Positions 1-8,492 of a stretch of DNA of 64,000 nucleotides are shown one piece after another. Under the pieces are notes generated by a model. The model ran no database searches, was not told where the DNA came from, and was given only the letters and a program-made list of their open reading frames with translations. Every line of letters starts with the position of its first letter. Position 1 is the stretch's first letter. This DNA is from Bryobacterales bacterium (GTDB lineage: Bacteria; Acidobacteriota; Terriglobia; Bryobacterales; Bryobacteraceae), in the NCBI GenBank assembly GCA_020854055.1, contig JADZGD010000011.1, positions 81,752 to 145,751 on the forward strand, written 5' to 3'. The translations under genes and the position numbers were made by a program.

Positions 1-889
1 GAAAAAGGCCGCTGCCCATCGCGCGCCGGGTGAATCGAAAAAGAGTGCATTCGATAAAGCGACGCTCGAAGCCTATGTCCGCCATATGGGCGTCTGGGGC
101 CCTCAGATCAGCGTTCAGATCAGCGATCCCGTTCCCTCTCCCATCCCCGGCCTGATGCAAGTGGAAGTTCACGCCACCGCCGGTCTTGCCTCCCAAAAGC
201 AGACATTCTATATCTCCAAGGACGGCAGCAAGATCATGACCGGAAACATCTACAACATCAATAAGAACCCCTTTCAGAACGACCTGGATAAGCTCAAGAC
301 CACCTCCGAGCCAAGTTTCGGAACGCCCGGCGCGCCGGTAGTGCTGGTGGTCTTCAGCGACTTTGAGTGCCCCTATTGCAAGGAAGAGGCCAAGATGTTG
401 CGTCAGAACCTGCCCTCTGCCTACCCCAAGCAGGTTCGAACCTATTTCATCGATTTCCCGCTCGAGCAGATCCACCCCTGGGCCAAGGCTGCCGCCATCG
501 CCGGCCGCTGCATCTTCCATCAGCGCGACTCGAGCTTCTGGGCCTATCACGACTGGCTCTACGATCATCAAGCGGAGATCACCGCCGACAACATTCGTGC
601 GAAGGTGCTCGAGTGGGCAAAGGGCGCCAACCTGGACGTACTCGCCCTACAGCACTGCATGGATGCCAAGACTACCGAACCCGAAGTGAATCGCAATATC
701 GAGATGGCCCGGTCGCTTCAGGTGAACCAGACGCCGACGCTGTTTGTCAACGGCCGGCGCCTTTTGGGTGGCATCAGTTGGTCCGATTTGCGCCAGATCA
801 TCGACTATGAGATTCAGTACCAGAAAACGGCCCATAACGCCGGCGAAGACTGCGGCTGCGAACTGAAACTGCCAACGCCCATTAAATAA
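1..889 (+). CDS. DsbA-family thioredoxin-fold protein, 5' partial
   Basis: The reading frame is open from base 2, so the true start lies upstream of the window; an internal ATG at 86 sits inside the coding frame and is not needed as a start. The visible part has an N-terminal region resembling the extension of periplasmic disulfide isomerases, then a thioredoxin/DsbA domain. The redox motif CPYC is encoded at 368-379 after the typical FSDFE lead-in, and the cis-proline loop (QTPTLFVNG) is near 728-755. The protein ends with a Cys-Gly-Cys pair near the C-terminus. The family forms or isomerises disulfides in exported proteins. A signal peptide would be outside the window, so export is inferred. 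Family assignment is firm; DsbA-like oxidase and DsbG-like isomerase cannot be separated here. Confidence 0.88.
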   Translation, partial: KKAAAHRAPGESKKSAFDKATLEAYVRHMGVWGPQISVQISDPVPSPIPGLMQVEVHATAGLASQKQTFYISKDGSKIMTGNIYNINKNPFQNDLDKLKTTSEPSFGTPGAPVVLVVFSDFECPYCKEEAKMLRQNLPSAYPKQVRTYFIDFPLEQIHPWAKAAAIAGRCIFHQRDSSFWAYHDWLYDHQAEITADNIRAKVLEWAKGANLDVLALQHCMDAKTTEPEVNRNIEMARSLQVNQTPTLFVNGRRLLGGISWSDLRQIIDYEIQYQKTAHNAGEDCGCELKLPTPIK

Positions 890-971
890 CCGCTCCTGGC
901 CGTACGATCTTGCCGGTTTGCCGCGGGTCCCACAGCGGCACCCGGCAGCGCTGCCAAGTCCTCTTTCACTT

Positions 972-1020
972 CTTTCGGAACCTCAGTACCCCCGGTTTCC
1001 AGTTAGTACCGGTCCGAAAG
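972..1020. repeat. Imperfect inverted repeat in leader region
   Basis: CTTTCGGAACC (972-982) pairs with GGTCCGAAAG (1011-1020) with one bulged base, enclosing a loop of about 28 bases that holds its own short complementary pieces (CAGTACC / TTAGTACC region). It lies after the thioredoxin gene and 45 bases before the next start. No T-run follows, so a terminator is not clear; it may be a leader structure. Confidence 0.3.
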
Positions 1021-1064
1021 TCTCATTCTTTCGTTGGAGGTTTCTGTTAATCTTTTGCTGGCGA

Positions 1065-1712
1065 ATGACCGATAAATTCAGAGAGTACATGCAGACCGTG
1101 ACCGAACCTCTGAAGAAGCATTGGAAGCTGCCTCCATTGATTCTTCACCCCTTTTCCGACGCCGGCGCGCCGGGAAAACTGGTCGAGAGCTCGCGCGCCA
1201 ACCTGATGATGCAGGGTCTGCTTCCGGCCGGTGAATTCTCCGTGGATGAGCTGGATCGCCGCCTGATCGACGGCCGCTACTGCGAAGTGCGGATGCTGTT
1301 CTATGTCGGCCGCGACCTGCTGCGCTGGATCGGGCAGTGCATGGACCTGGCCGGACGCGACGAAGAACTCAGCCTGGCCGGTGTCCAGGCCCAAAGCTTT
1401 GCCAGGCTGCTGGTGGAAGATCCGCCCGAATCGGTCCGCGAAAAGCTCAACCGCTGGGGAGTGGCTGACTATAAGGCCATCTTCTCGCGTGCCCTGGGAC
1501 TCAATGCCGTGTTCTCCGAAGCGCCATCGTGCGAATCACTCACCACGGACTTCATTCGCAACTACTATCGTTTCGCCGACGCGATGTATCTGCTCTGGCA
1601 ACGCGCCAGCGAAGCTGCCGAGATCGGCCGCGACACCTTCGATTTCGACCTCTACGCGTCCGGCGAGTACTCGCGGATGCTCGAGCGCGAGTGGGAATCG
1701 GAAACCGAGTAA
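1065..1712 (+). CDS. Unknown helical protein, 215 aa
   Basis: I do not recognise this family. The frame is open further upstream to an ATG at 918, but that extension is low-complexity leader-like sequence, so I place the start at ATG 1065 (MTDKFREYM). GGAGG at 1036-1040 is too far away to decide the start. The protein is almost wholly alpha-helical in composition, rich in Glu, Arg and Leu, with no signal peptide or membrane segment, and contains a conserved-looking stretch CEVRMLFYVGRDLLRW around residues 70-85. It follows the thioredoxin gene and is followed after 48 bases by the LarA-like gene. Coding bias matches its neighbours, which supports a real gene. Confidence 0.6.
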   Translation: MTDKFREYMQTVTEPLKKHWKLPPLILHPFSDAGAPGKLVESSRANLMMQGLLPAGEFSVDELDRRLIDGRYCEVRMLFYVGRDLLRWIGQCMDLAGRDEELSLAGVQAQSFARLLVEDPPESVREKLNRWGVADYKAIFSRALGLNAVFSEAPSCESLTTDFIRNYYRFADAMYLLWQRASEAAEIGRDTFDFDLYASGEYSRMLEREWESETE

Positions 1713-1760
1713 GCTACCCCCGGCCGGCGGCGCCGGCCAACGCGGTTATACTGACAGTCG

Positions 1761-3041
1761 ATGCCGCTTCCACGACTTTTATTGGTGCGTCAGCACTTCG
1801 CCGACGACGCAATCCCCAACATTTCTGAAGAAATTCACGGTCAACTCCGCGCAGCGAACTTCGGAGCCCGACTTGCCCCCGGTGCGCGCGTCGCTATCGC
1901 GGTCGGCAGCCGGGGAATCGCCAATCTTGACGTTATTGTACGAGCCGTAGTCGGATACTGGAAAGAGTCGGGCATGCGCCCGTTCATCTTTCCTGCCATG
2001 GGCAGCCACGGCGCCGCCACCGCCGAAGGGCAGGCCGGCGTGCTGGCTCACTACGGAATCACCGAAGACCAGGTGGGAGCGCCCATCGTCAGCCAATTGG
2101 AAGTCGTTTCGCTCGGCAAGACCGGAGACGGCATTGAGGCCTTCATGGACCGCGCCGCCTTTGAAAGCGACGGCGTCTTCCTGGTGGGCCGCGTGAAGTG
2201 GCACACCGACTTCGCCGGCAAGATCGAGAGCGGCCTGTACAAGATGATGGCCATCGGGCTGGGCAAATTCGCCGGCGCCAAACGCTACCACACCTACGGC
2301 TACCGGCTCGGCCTGGAAACGGTAATCCGTACGGTCGGCCGCCAGGTAATCGGGTCCGGGAAGATCCTGGGCGGGTTGGCGATTCTGGAGGATGCCAACC
2401 ACAACACCGCCCGGTTGGAGGCCGTGCCGGTGGAGATGATGGAACAGCGCGAAGAGCAGAATCTGGTTCTGGCGAAGCGTTGGATGCCCCGCGTGCCCGT
2501 GCCTCACGCCGACATCCTCATTGTGGATGAAGCGGGCAAGACCATCAGCGGGGCCGGCATGGACACCAAGATCATCAACCGCAACGTCGCCGGACACTAC
2601 AATCCCTGGCCCGAAACACCCATCATCGAACGCATCTACTTGCGCGGCATTAGTCCGCTTTCTTACGGAAACGCCGTCGGTTTCGGCTTCGCCGACATGG
2701 TGCCGGACCGCCTGCTCGATGCCATTGACTGGACTCCCACGCGCATTAACGCGCTTACCGCATCCAGCTTCGCCGGCATCAAAATCCCGCCCCACTTCCC
2801 GTCTGATCGCCAATGCCTGGAAACCATGGCCGCCACCGTCGGAAGGTTGGATATCTCCGAGGTGGAAATCGTCTGGATCCGCAACACAATGGAACTCGGC
2901 CGCCTGGTGATGAGCGAACCGCTGCTTCCGGAAATCCGCCGCAATCCGCGGCTGGAGGTATTGTCGGACCCGTTCGATGCCACGTTTGACGAGCAGGGAA
3001 ACCTGAAGGTGGACTTGCCCGGCGGTCCGTTCGGGCTCTGA
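1761..3041 (+). CDS. LarA-like (DUF2088) racemase-family protein
   Basis: 426 aa. The N-terminal half matches the lactate racemase N-terminal domain (DUF2088): a GSRG loop at 49-52, GSHG at 81-84, and later His148 (KWHTDF), Lys161 (LYKMM) and His177 (YHTYG). Their order and spacing resemble the His/Lys/His set that binds the nickel-pincer cofactor in LarA; I cannot align them rigorously. No larB, larC or larE cofactor genes are nearby, so use of the nickel pincer is an open question. No signal peptide, so cytoplasmic. Members of the family act on alpha-hydroxy acids or sugar acids; the substrate is unknown here. It converges on the SDR gene with only 13 bases between stops. Confidence 0.75.
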   Translation: MPLPRLLLVRQHFADDAIPNISEEIHGQLRAANFGARLAPGARVAIAVGSRGIANLDVIVRAVVGYWKESGMRPFIFPAMGSHGAATAEGQAGVLAHYGITEDQVGAPIVSQLEVVSLGKTGDGIEAFMDRAAFESDGVFLVGRVKWHTDFAGKIESGLYKMMAIGLGKFAGAKRYHTYGYRLGLETVIRTVGRQVIGSGKILGGLAILEDANHNTARLEAVPVEMMEQREEQNLVLAKRWMPRVPVPHADILIVDEAGKTISGAGMDTKIINRNVAGHYNPWPETPIIERIYLRGISPLSYGNAVGFGFADMVPDRLLDAIDWTPTRINALTASSFAGIKIPPHFPSDRQCLETMAATVGRLDISEVEIVWIRNTMELGRLVMSEPLLPEIRRNPRLEVLSDPFDATFDEQGNLKVDLPGGPFGL

Positions 3042-3054
3042 GCCACCCGCCGGG

Positions 3055-3801
3055 TCAATAGCCGAGCGTGACGGCTCCATCGACCGGCAGAGCGATGCCC
3101 GTGATGAAGGATGCTTGCTGCGACGCGAGGAACAGCACGGCCCGCGCCACCTCCTCGGCGCCGGCGATGCGCCCCATCGGATGCAGCCCATAGATGTGAC
3201 GGCGGGTTTGTTCGGGATCCTTTTGTTGGCTGAACCAATCATCCACCAGCGGGGTCGCCACCCACCCGGGACAGACGCAATTCACCCGAATGCCGTCCGC
3301 CGCCAGATCGAGCGCCATACCCTTGGTCATGGCGATGATTCCGCCCTTGGAGGCCGTATAAGCCCCGGCGTTAGGCTGGCCCACCAGGCCCACCATGGAC
3401 GCCATGTTCACGATGGAGCCGCGGGTTTCCCGCAGCAGCGGAATTGCGAACTTCGAGCACAGGAAAACGCTTTTCAGGTTGGTCGCCAACAGGAAATCCC
3501 ACTCCTGTTCGCTCGTCTGCTCCACGCTCTTGGCGATGTGATACCCGGCGTTATTCACCAGCAGGTCCAACCGGCCGAATTCATTGCGGAACCGCTCAAA
3601 GGCCCGGCTAACCTCTTCGTGGGAAGAAACGTCGCAAACCAATCCCCGGCAATCGCCGGCCATGGCGGCGGCGACACCGGTGACAGCCTCATCTTTATCC
3701 AGCACGATCACGCGAAAACCCGCGCCGGCCAGGACCTGGCAGCACGCTCTCCCGATACCCTTGCCGCCGCCGGTAACAATGGCTGTCGGTGTATCCGTCA
3801 T
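3055..3801 (-). CDS. SDR family NAD(P)-dependent oxidoreductase
   Basis: 248 aa classical short-chain dehydrogenase/reductase. Visible motifs are the dinucleotide loop TGGGKGIG at 10-17, Asp57 for the adenine ring, NNAG at 83-86, Asn108, and the catalytic Ser135, Tyr148 and Lys152 (YTASK). The C-terminus has the usual VDGA segment. The length is normal for the family. Asp35 after strand two (VLDKD) suggests a preference for NAD over NADP. It is cytoplasmic and the substrate cannot be read from sequence. It starts 48 bases downstream of the SWIM-protein stop and could be cotranscribed with it. Confidence 0.9.
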   Translation of the reverse strand: MTDTPTAIVTGGGKGIGRACCQVLAGAGFRVIVLDKDEAVTGVAAAMAGDCRGLVCDVSSHEEVSRAFERFRNEFGRLDLLVNNAGYHIAKSVEQTSEQEWDFLLATNLKSVFLCSKFAIPLLRETRGSIVNMASMVGLVGQPNAGAYTASKGGIIAMTKGMALDLAADGIRVNCVCPGWVATPLVDDWFSQQKDPEQTRRHIYGLHPMGRIAGAEEVARAVLFLASQQASFITGIALPVDGAVTLGY

Positions 3802-3849
3802 ACCCGGGCATTGTATACCGTCTTAACGATGCCTGGAACCGTGCGGCGT

Positions 3850-5610
3850 TCAGGTGAGATAGAGCAGATCGCGCTTCTGCTCCAGCAGCTTGATAAAGTT
3901 GCGCTTGATCTTGTACTTTACTCTCAGCGCTTCCAGCGCGAGCACAAACTCCGCGCCGCGGCTCAAGCGCTTCATCGCGGCGGCGGCCTTCACCAGCAAT
4001 TCGATTGCGTCTTCGTACCGCCCGCTTTGGGTGTCTGCCTCGGCGTGCTGCATATAGATGGGCACAACGTCGGCCGGGTGTTGCTTTTCCCGCTCCGCCG
4101 CCAATTGCAGCCAGAGATTCGCCGAACAGCCGCCGGCCTGCGCCTCTCGCCAGGCAGCGTCCGTGTCGCGTTCATAGAGGAAAATCGCAACCAGTTGGGA
4201 GTGGTCAGCCTGCGGCTGGTCCCAGCGGTGCCTCACCCCGCCATGCAGCCGCAGTTTCGCATTCGCGATTTGCAGCCGGATCTCTGACAGCGCCCGCTCG
4301 CGCCATTGCGGCCAGTCGCCTGACCGGCTGGCATGACTTTGTAACGTCCGGTATGCTTCCAGGTACGGGCGCTCGGCGAATTGCTCCCACATCAGCTTGA
4401 TCGCGTCCGCGTGCCTTTTGCGGCGGTGGTATTCTTCGACGGCTAACTCACGGAGCCTGGGGTCGGTATGCTTGGGAAACGCCTTCAGTCCCTCTTCGGC
4501 CCACTCAAGAGCCTTGTCGCTCTTCCCCGCTTCACGGTACACCTCAGCGATTCGGAAGTATTCGTAGGGGTGGGAGAGGTCGCGGCTCATCACCGCCACC
4601 AGTTGCTCCGTATCGCCGGAAGTCCGGGCAAGCGACTCCATGATGTGGGTGATACGGAAGTACTCTCCCCAGTCGGAACGATCCTCGGCCGTTCGGGCGG
4701 GTACCTTCTGCCATTCCGCTTCGGCCAGCAGCCGGTATTGCTTGAGGCCCTCATCCCCGAGGATTTCCGCATACTGCTCCACGGCGCCGTGGAAAACGTC
4801 CAACCCGCTGTGCAACTCCGCCTCAAATAGCCGCCGGGCAAGAGCCACCGGATCGGGCCGGGCCTGCTGGCAGGCTCGCCAGTGTATGTCGTGCAACCGG
4901 TCCCGCAAGACGGCAATGTGCCCGTCCGAATCGTCGATGGCGCCGGCCGCATTCACCAGTTTCCCTAGCGCCGATTCGCACAACTCCATCGCTGCCGCTG
5001 CCCCGCCATCTTCGAGTAACTTCGAAACGCAGTCAATCGCGCGACCCACGCCGCGCGCCCACGCCGCCGCCTCCCGATAATGCACGAAGCAATCCACGCC
5101 AACGGCCTCATCGAATGCTCTGGCAGCCGCCGCCGCGCCACAGTCCGGACCCACCTGCCGCGCGGCATACTGAATGAGGTGATCACGAACGCGGTCGTCG
5201 CTCCGTGCCCAATCGAGCATCATCCGCAGTAATGTGTCTTTGCTGGTATCCTGCAGAATTCTTGCGGCGTCCTCGAGCGTTGGTTCCTTCACCTTGCGGC
5301 GCCGCTTGCCGGCCCGGGTAGCGCCGCTCTGATCCAACCATTGGAGCGCCGCGGCAACACAATGTTTGCAGAACGCGCCACTAGCGCCTTGGGGACAGTC
5401 GCAGGCGTATTGAAGAATACCCTTATCCGAAGTTAGATGGACTGAGTAATTCGCGCTCCCGCGGACGGCGGCCCGGATACCGGGCGCGCTGCTGATGATG
5501 GTTTCCACGCGTCCACGGCGGTAATAATCATCCCCGCTCCTGTAAACTCGCTCGCCCGCCAGGCGGCGAACAACCGCGTCGTTCAGGGCGTGATTCAAAT
5601 CTGTCTGCAC
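3850..5610 (-). CDS. SWIM zinc-finger protein with helical repeats
   Basis: 586 aa from the GTG at 5610. A longer frame to a GTG at 5691 exists, but its extra 27 residues look like non-coding sequence. Residues 70-83 hold a SWIM zinc finger with ligands Cys70, Cys72, Cys81 and His83 (CxC...CxH). The rest, about 110-586, is composed of TPR-like helical hairpins. SWIM fingers bind DNA or proteins and are known from bacterial SWI2/SNF2-associated proteins, but no helicase gene adjoins here. The protein is cytoplasmic. Partner and function are unknown, and a stand-alone SWIM/TPR scaffold is all that can be claimed. Confidence 0.78.
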   Translation of the reverse strand: MQTDLNHALNDAVVRRLAGERVYRSGDDYYRRGRVETIISSAPGIRAAVRGSANYSVHLTSDKGILQYACDCPQGASGAFCKHCVAAALQWLDQSGATRAGKRRRKVKEPTLEDAARILQDTSKDTLLRMMLDWARSDDRVRDHLIQYAARQVGPDCGAAAAARAFDEAVGVDCFVHYREAAAWARGVGRAIDCVSKLLEDGGAAAAMELCESALGKLVNAAGAIDDSDGHIAVLRDRLHDIHWRACQQARPDPVALARRLFEAELHSGLDVFHGAVEQYAEILGDEGLKQYRLLAEAEWQKVPARTAEDRSDWGEYFRITHIMESLARTSGDTEQLVAVMSRDLSHPYEYFRIAEVYREAGKSDKALEWAEEGLKAFPKHTDPRLRELAVEEYHRRKRHADAIKLMWEQFAERPYLEAYRTLQSHASRSGDWPQWRERALSEIRLQIANAKLRLHGGVRHRWDQPQADHSQLVAIFLYERDTDAAWREAQAGGCSANLWLQLAAEREKQHPADVVPIYMQHAEADTQSGRYEDAIELLVKAAAAMKRLSRGAEFVLALEALRVKYKIKRNFIKLLEQKRDLLYLT

Positions 5611-5864
5611 GATACGCCCATTATTACAAGTTATGAAGGCGCCTCCCCCGTCACGCCAGGCGGGACTCCCGCCAACCGGTGGAGTTGGCACACCGCTAAC
5701 TCAACTTACTCGCTTGTCGCTCGTAGAATGTAGAACTTGACGCGCGGCGCAACAAACCGCGCCAGCACACATCAGGATGCTGCGAGCCGAACGGACAGCG
5801 CCCCTCCAAGGCTAGTCGCCGGCTCGCAATCATGGTCTCTGAACCCTCGCCCGGCAGTTTCGCT

Positions 5865-6137
5865 TTACGCGGGATTCGCGGCGCTGCTTTCCTTTTTCGC
5901 AGGCGCGTCTTTCACCCGTGTAATCTTCACCCGAAATGCTTCCGGGCCGCGTTCCACGTATTCCCAGCTCAGTTGGCCGGCACGCATGAAGTCCATCTGC
6001 ATGCGCAGCGGGGCCGGGTCGTGATCGTTGACCAGTACGAACGAGTCGTTCAGTTGCAACCTGTCAAAGGTGCCAAAGACCAGAGGATGCCGCTGGCCGT
6101 GCGGAATCGAACGCAAATCCAGTTCTTGGTTCGCCAT
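5865..6137 (-). CDS. DUF2249 domain protein, 90 aa
   Basis: Small protein with the full DUF2249 pattern: LDLRSIP at the start, HPLVFGTFD, FVLVNDHDP in the centre, then LSWEYVERGPE and a C-terminal strand. The start at ATG 6137 is preceded by GGAGAG 11 bases upstream; the frame continues further upstream only as unlike sequence antisense to the PmoA-like gene. Members are small cytoplasmic proteins often found beside hemerythrin, cupredoxin or nitrosative-stress genes. Here none of those is present, and the function is unknown. It diverges from the PmoA-like gene with about 100 bases between starts. Confidence 0.82.
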   Translation of the reverse strand: MANQELDLRSIPHGQRHPLVFGTFDRLQLNDSFVLVNDHDPAPLRMQMDFMRAGQLSWEYVERGPEAFRVKITRVKDAPAKKESSAANPA

Positions 6138-6239
6138 GGATACAGCTTCTCTCCAGGCGGCGTTATCGTCAGTGACATTGGTCACACCGGGCCGGTAAAG
6201 TGCAAATGGACTGCATGAAGCCGGCGGTACGAACATAAT

Positions 6240-7259
6240 ATGAGAGTGAACATGCTCCAGCAAAGACTTGTGCTGCTGATCTGCATCTGGAACGCGATCG
6301 GCTCGACAACCGCATTGGCCCAGGGGCCCCAATTCCGCTGGCGGCGCGAACCAGGCTCCATCGCCCTGGTGACGAAAGACAAGACGGTGTGGCAATTTCG
6401 TTACGGGAACGACATCCCGAAACCGATGTTTCATCCACTGGCGCTGTCCGATGGAACCGTGCTGACCTGGAACAGCCCGCCCGACCACCCCTGGCATCAC
6501 GCGCTCTGGTTCTCCTGGAAGTATTTGAATCATGTCAACTACTGGGAATCCGATCCGCGTGAACCGAGATTAAAGAAAGAATCCGCCGCAGACAAAGAAC
6601 CGGGCGGACTTACGGAATGGAAGAACGTCCGCGTGCGTACCGGACCGGGAGCGAACGCCGCAATCACGCTCGATCTCTCCTATCACGAGCCCGGCAAGCC
6701 GCCCCTGCTGAGCGAGCGGCGCGCCATCCGGGCATCCCAACCCGATGCCTCGGGCACTTACTATCTGGATTGGACAATGACCTTCACCGCCGGAAAACAG
6801 GATGTCGATATCAATCGCACGCCAGTAGTTGGAGATAAAGATGGCGTGCCGTGGGGCGGATATGCCGGGCTATCGATACGATTCGCGCGGGAGCTGACGG
6901 ACGCACGGACTGCTACTACCAAAGAGCAGCCACCCGCCGCGCAACCGGCCGGACTGATGTGCGAAACCGGCTCGACGGGCGTGGATTACAGTGGAGCGGT
7001 CGAAGGCCGCGAGGCAGGGGTGGCCATCCTGGACCACCCGGCCAACCTGCACGCACCCACCCCGTGGTATCTGATTATCCAGCCGAAAAACGCCTCGCCG
7101 TTCCACTTCGCCGAGGCCGCGTTGATCTATTACAAGCCGTACCTGCTCAAGGCAGGAAAGTCCTTCACGCTTCGCTACCGGGTAGCGGTTCACACCGGCC
7201 GCTGGGATCGCAACCGGCTGCTGGCCGAAGACTCACGCTTCGTTAAAGAGGCGAGGTAA
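6240..7259 (+). CDS. Secreted PmoA-family (DUF6807) protein
   Basis: 339 aa. The N-terminus has a signal peptide: a short charged region, hydrophobic LVLLICIWNAIG, and a cleavage site after ALA near residue 28. An in-frame ATG at 6252 is a possible alternative start. The mature protein has the family features: MFHPLALSDGT, a DHPWHHALWFSW segment with clustered histidines around 80-92, and a C-terminal FRYRVAVH-like strand. The family is abundant in Acidobacteria and Planctomycetes near sugar and aldose metabolism genes; the PmoA name is historical and methane oxidation is not implied. It diverges from the DUF2249 gene and converges on the alkaline phosphatase. Confidence 0.82.
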   Translation: MRVNMLQQRLVLLICIWNAIGSTTALAQGPQFRWRREPGSIALVTKDKTVWQFRYGNDIPKPMFHPLALSDGTVLTWNSPPDHPWHHALWFSWKYLNHVNYWESDPREPRLKKESAADKEPGGLTEWKNVRVRTGPGANAAITLDLSYHEPGKPPLLSERRAIRASQPDASGTYYLDWTMTFTAGKQDVDINRTPVVGDKDGVPWGGYAGLSIRFARELTDARTATTKEQPPAAQPAGLMCETGSTGVDYSGAVEGREAGVAILDHPANLHAPTPWYLIIQPKNASPFHFAEAALIYYKPYLLKAGKSFTLRYRVAVHTGRWDRNRLLAEDSRFVKEAR

Positions 7260-7280
7260 CCTTCGGCCGCGCCGCGGTAC

Positions 7281-8381
7281 CTATTTCGACTCCCGCCAGC
7301 CAAAGGCTTTCAGCATAATGCCGAAGAGATCCGTATTCGCCAGAAAGCCATGGACACGTTCGCTGCCCGGTCCCTGTGCGGCGACCAGGACCTGCTCTCC
7401 GCTGTGATGACCGTTGATCAGCATGCTCTTGGGGACAAATCCCTTGCGGTTATCGCCGCCGGTGAACAGCGGCTGTCCTTTGGGCGCGCCGACCAGCCGT
7501 AAATCGAAGGAGTGGTCGGCGGTGAACAATACCAGGGTATCGCGGCTCATACGCTGAACCGTATCGGCGGCAATCTTGTCCACCGTGGCGACCCGTTCGA
7601 ATGCCTGCGGCAGCCGGTTGGCGTGAACATCGCATTCGACCATCAGGAAGAAGCCCTTCCGATTGGCTGACAGAATCTTGATGGCGGCGTTGGTAGCCGC
7701 TGCCAGGTCATGATTGGGATTGTTGTGTAGAATCACGGCGCGGCGGGTGCCGGACGGGATTCCGTCGAGCGTATCGGCGACATAAAAACCGGCCTTGGGA
7801 AGCTCGGCCAGCATATCAATGCCCATCTCCCGGGTCGCGGCCAGCATCTGATCACGGCCTGGACCGATGATGACGTCTACCCCGTCCCCATAGCGGGGCT
7901 TCAACACCTGAGAGAAAATGTTGCCCACCTGCTTGCGGCTGTTGGAATGCGCGTAACAGGCGGCCGGAGTTGCGTCAGCCATGGAGCTGTTGGAAACGAC
8001 GCCGGTCGACAGGCCATGTTCTTCGGCATATTCAAGAATTGTCTTCAGCGGCGCGCCGTCTTTCTTTAATGGGATGGCGTCGGCCGATTGCGAGATCACG
8101 CCGTTGTTCGTTTTGTGACCGGTTACAATGGCCGTCATGCCGGCGGCCGAATCAGTCACCCAGTTGTTGGCCGACGAGGTGTCCGACAATGCCAGGTGCG
8201 GCATGTGCTGGACAAAGAGTTTAGCCGGGTCATTGTAAATCTGGATACTGGCGGCGTTCAGCGTGGGGATGCCGCCGGCGTCGGCAAGAAAAAGAATCAC
8301 GTTCTTGGCGCGCTGCGCTCCTGGTAGAGCCAGCGACAAAGCCAGCAGAAGCCAAATGGCTCGGAGGTTCGGGTTCTTCAC
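7281..8381 (-). CDS. Secreted alkaline phosphatase (PhoA superfamily)
   Basis: 366 aa from GTG 8381, which gives an immediate signal peptide (KNPNLRAIW then LLLALSLALPGA); a TTG at 8420 would add 13 unlikely residues. Asp34 lies in LFLADAGG at the first metal site, nucleophile Ser78 in VTDSAAGM, and later ECDVHAN and TADHSFD supply metal ligands. A C-terminal HHSGEQVLVAAQGPGS segment carries the last histidine. It hydrolyses phosphomonoesters in the periplasm. It is somewhat shorter than E. coli PhoA, and the usual GDGMG is replaced by ADAGG. It is the last gene in the co-directional run from xdhC, 111 bases after the transglycosylase. Confidence 0.87.
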   Translation of the reverse strand: MKNPNLRAIWLLLALSLALPGAQRAKNVILFLADAGGIPTLNAASIQIYNDPAKLFVQHMPHLALSDTSSANNWVTDSAAGMTAIVTGHKTNNGVISQSADAIPLKKDGAPLKTILEYAEEHGLSTGVVSNSSMADATPAACYAHSNSRKQVGNIFSQVLKPRYGDGVDVIIGPGRDQMLAATREMGIDMLAELPKAGFYVADTLDGIPSGTRRAVILHNNPNHDLAAATNAAIKILSANRKGFFLMVECDVHANRLPQAFERVATVDKIAADTVQRMSRDTLVLFTADHSFDLRLVGAPKGQPLFTGGDNRKGFVPKSMLINGHHSGEQVLVAAQGPGSERVHGFLANTDLFGIMLKAFGWRESK

Positions 8382-8492
8382 GGTTGCATTACCTGCGAAA
8401 TTGGAGTTTGTCGAAACCAATATACATGGTGGCCTCTAGTGGCAACAACTCCCGGGCATCAGGCCGGCAACCGGATCCGGCGCTGCCCGGAA

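Noticed and set aside
1779..3242. 487-codon open frame antisense to the LarA-like gene
   Set aside because: A shadow of a high-GC gene; no motifs and no ribosome site.
5742..5762. GCGCGG/CCGCGC hairpin after the DUF2249 gene
   Set aside because: A 6-base stem in GC-rich sequence with no T-run is expected by chance; not called a terminator.
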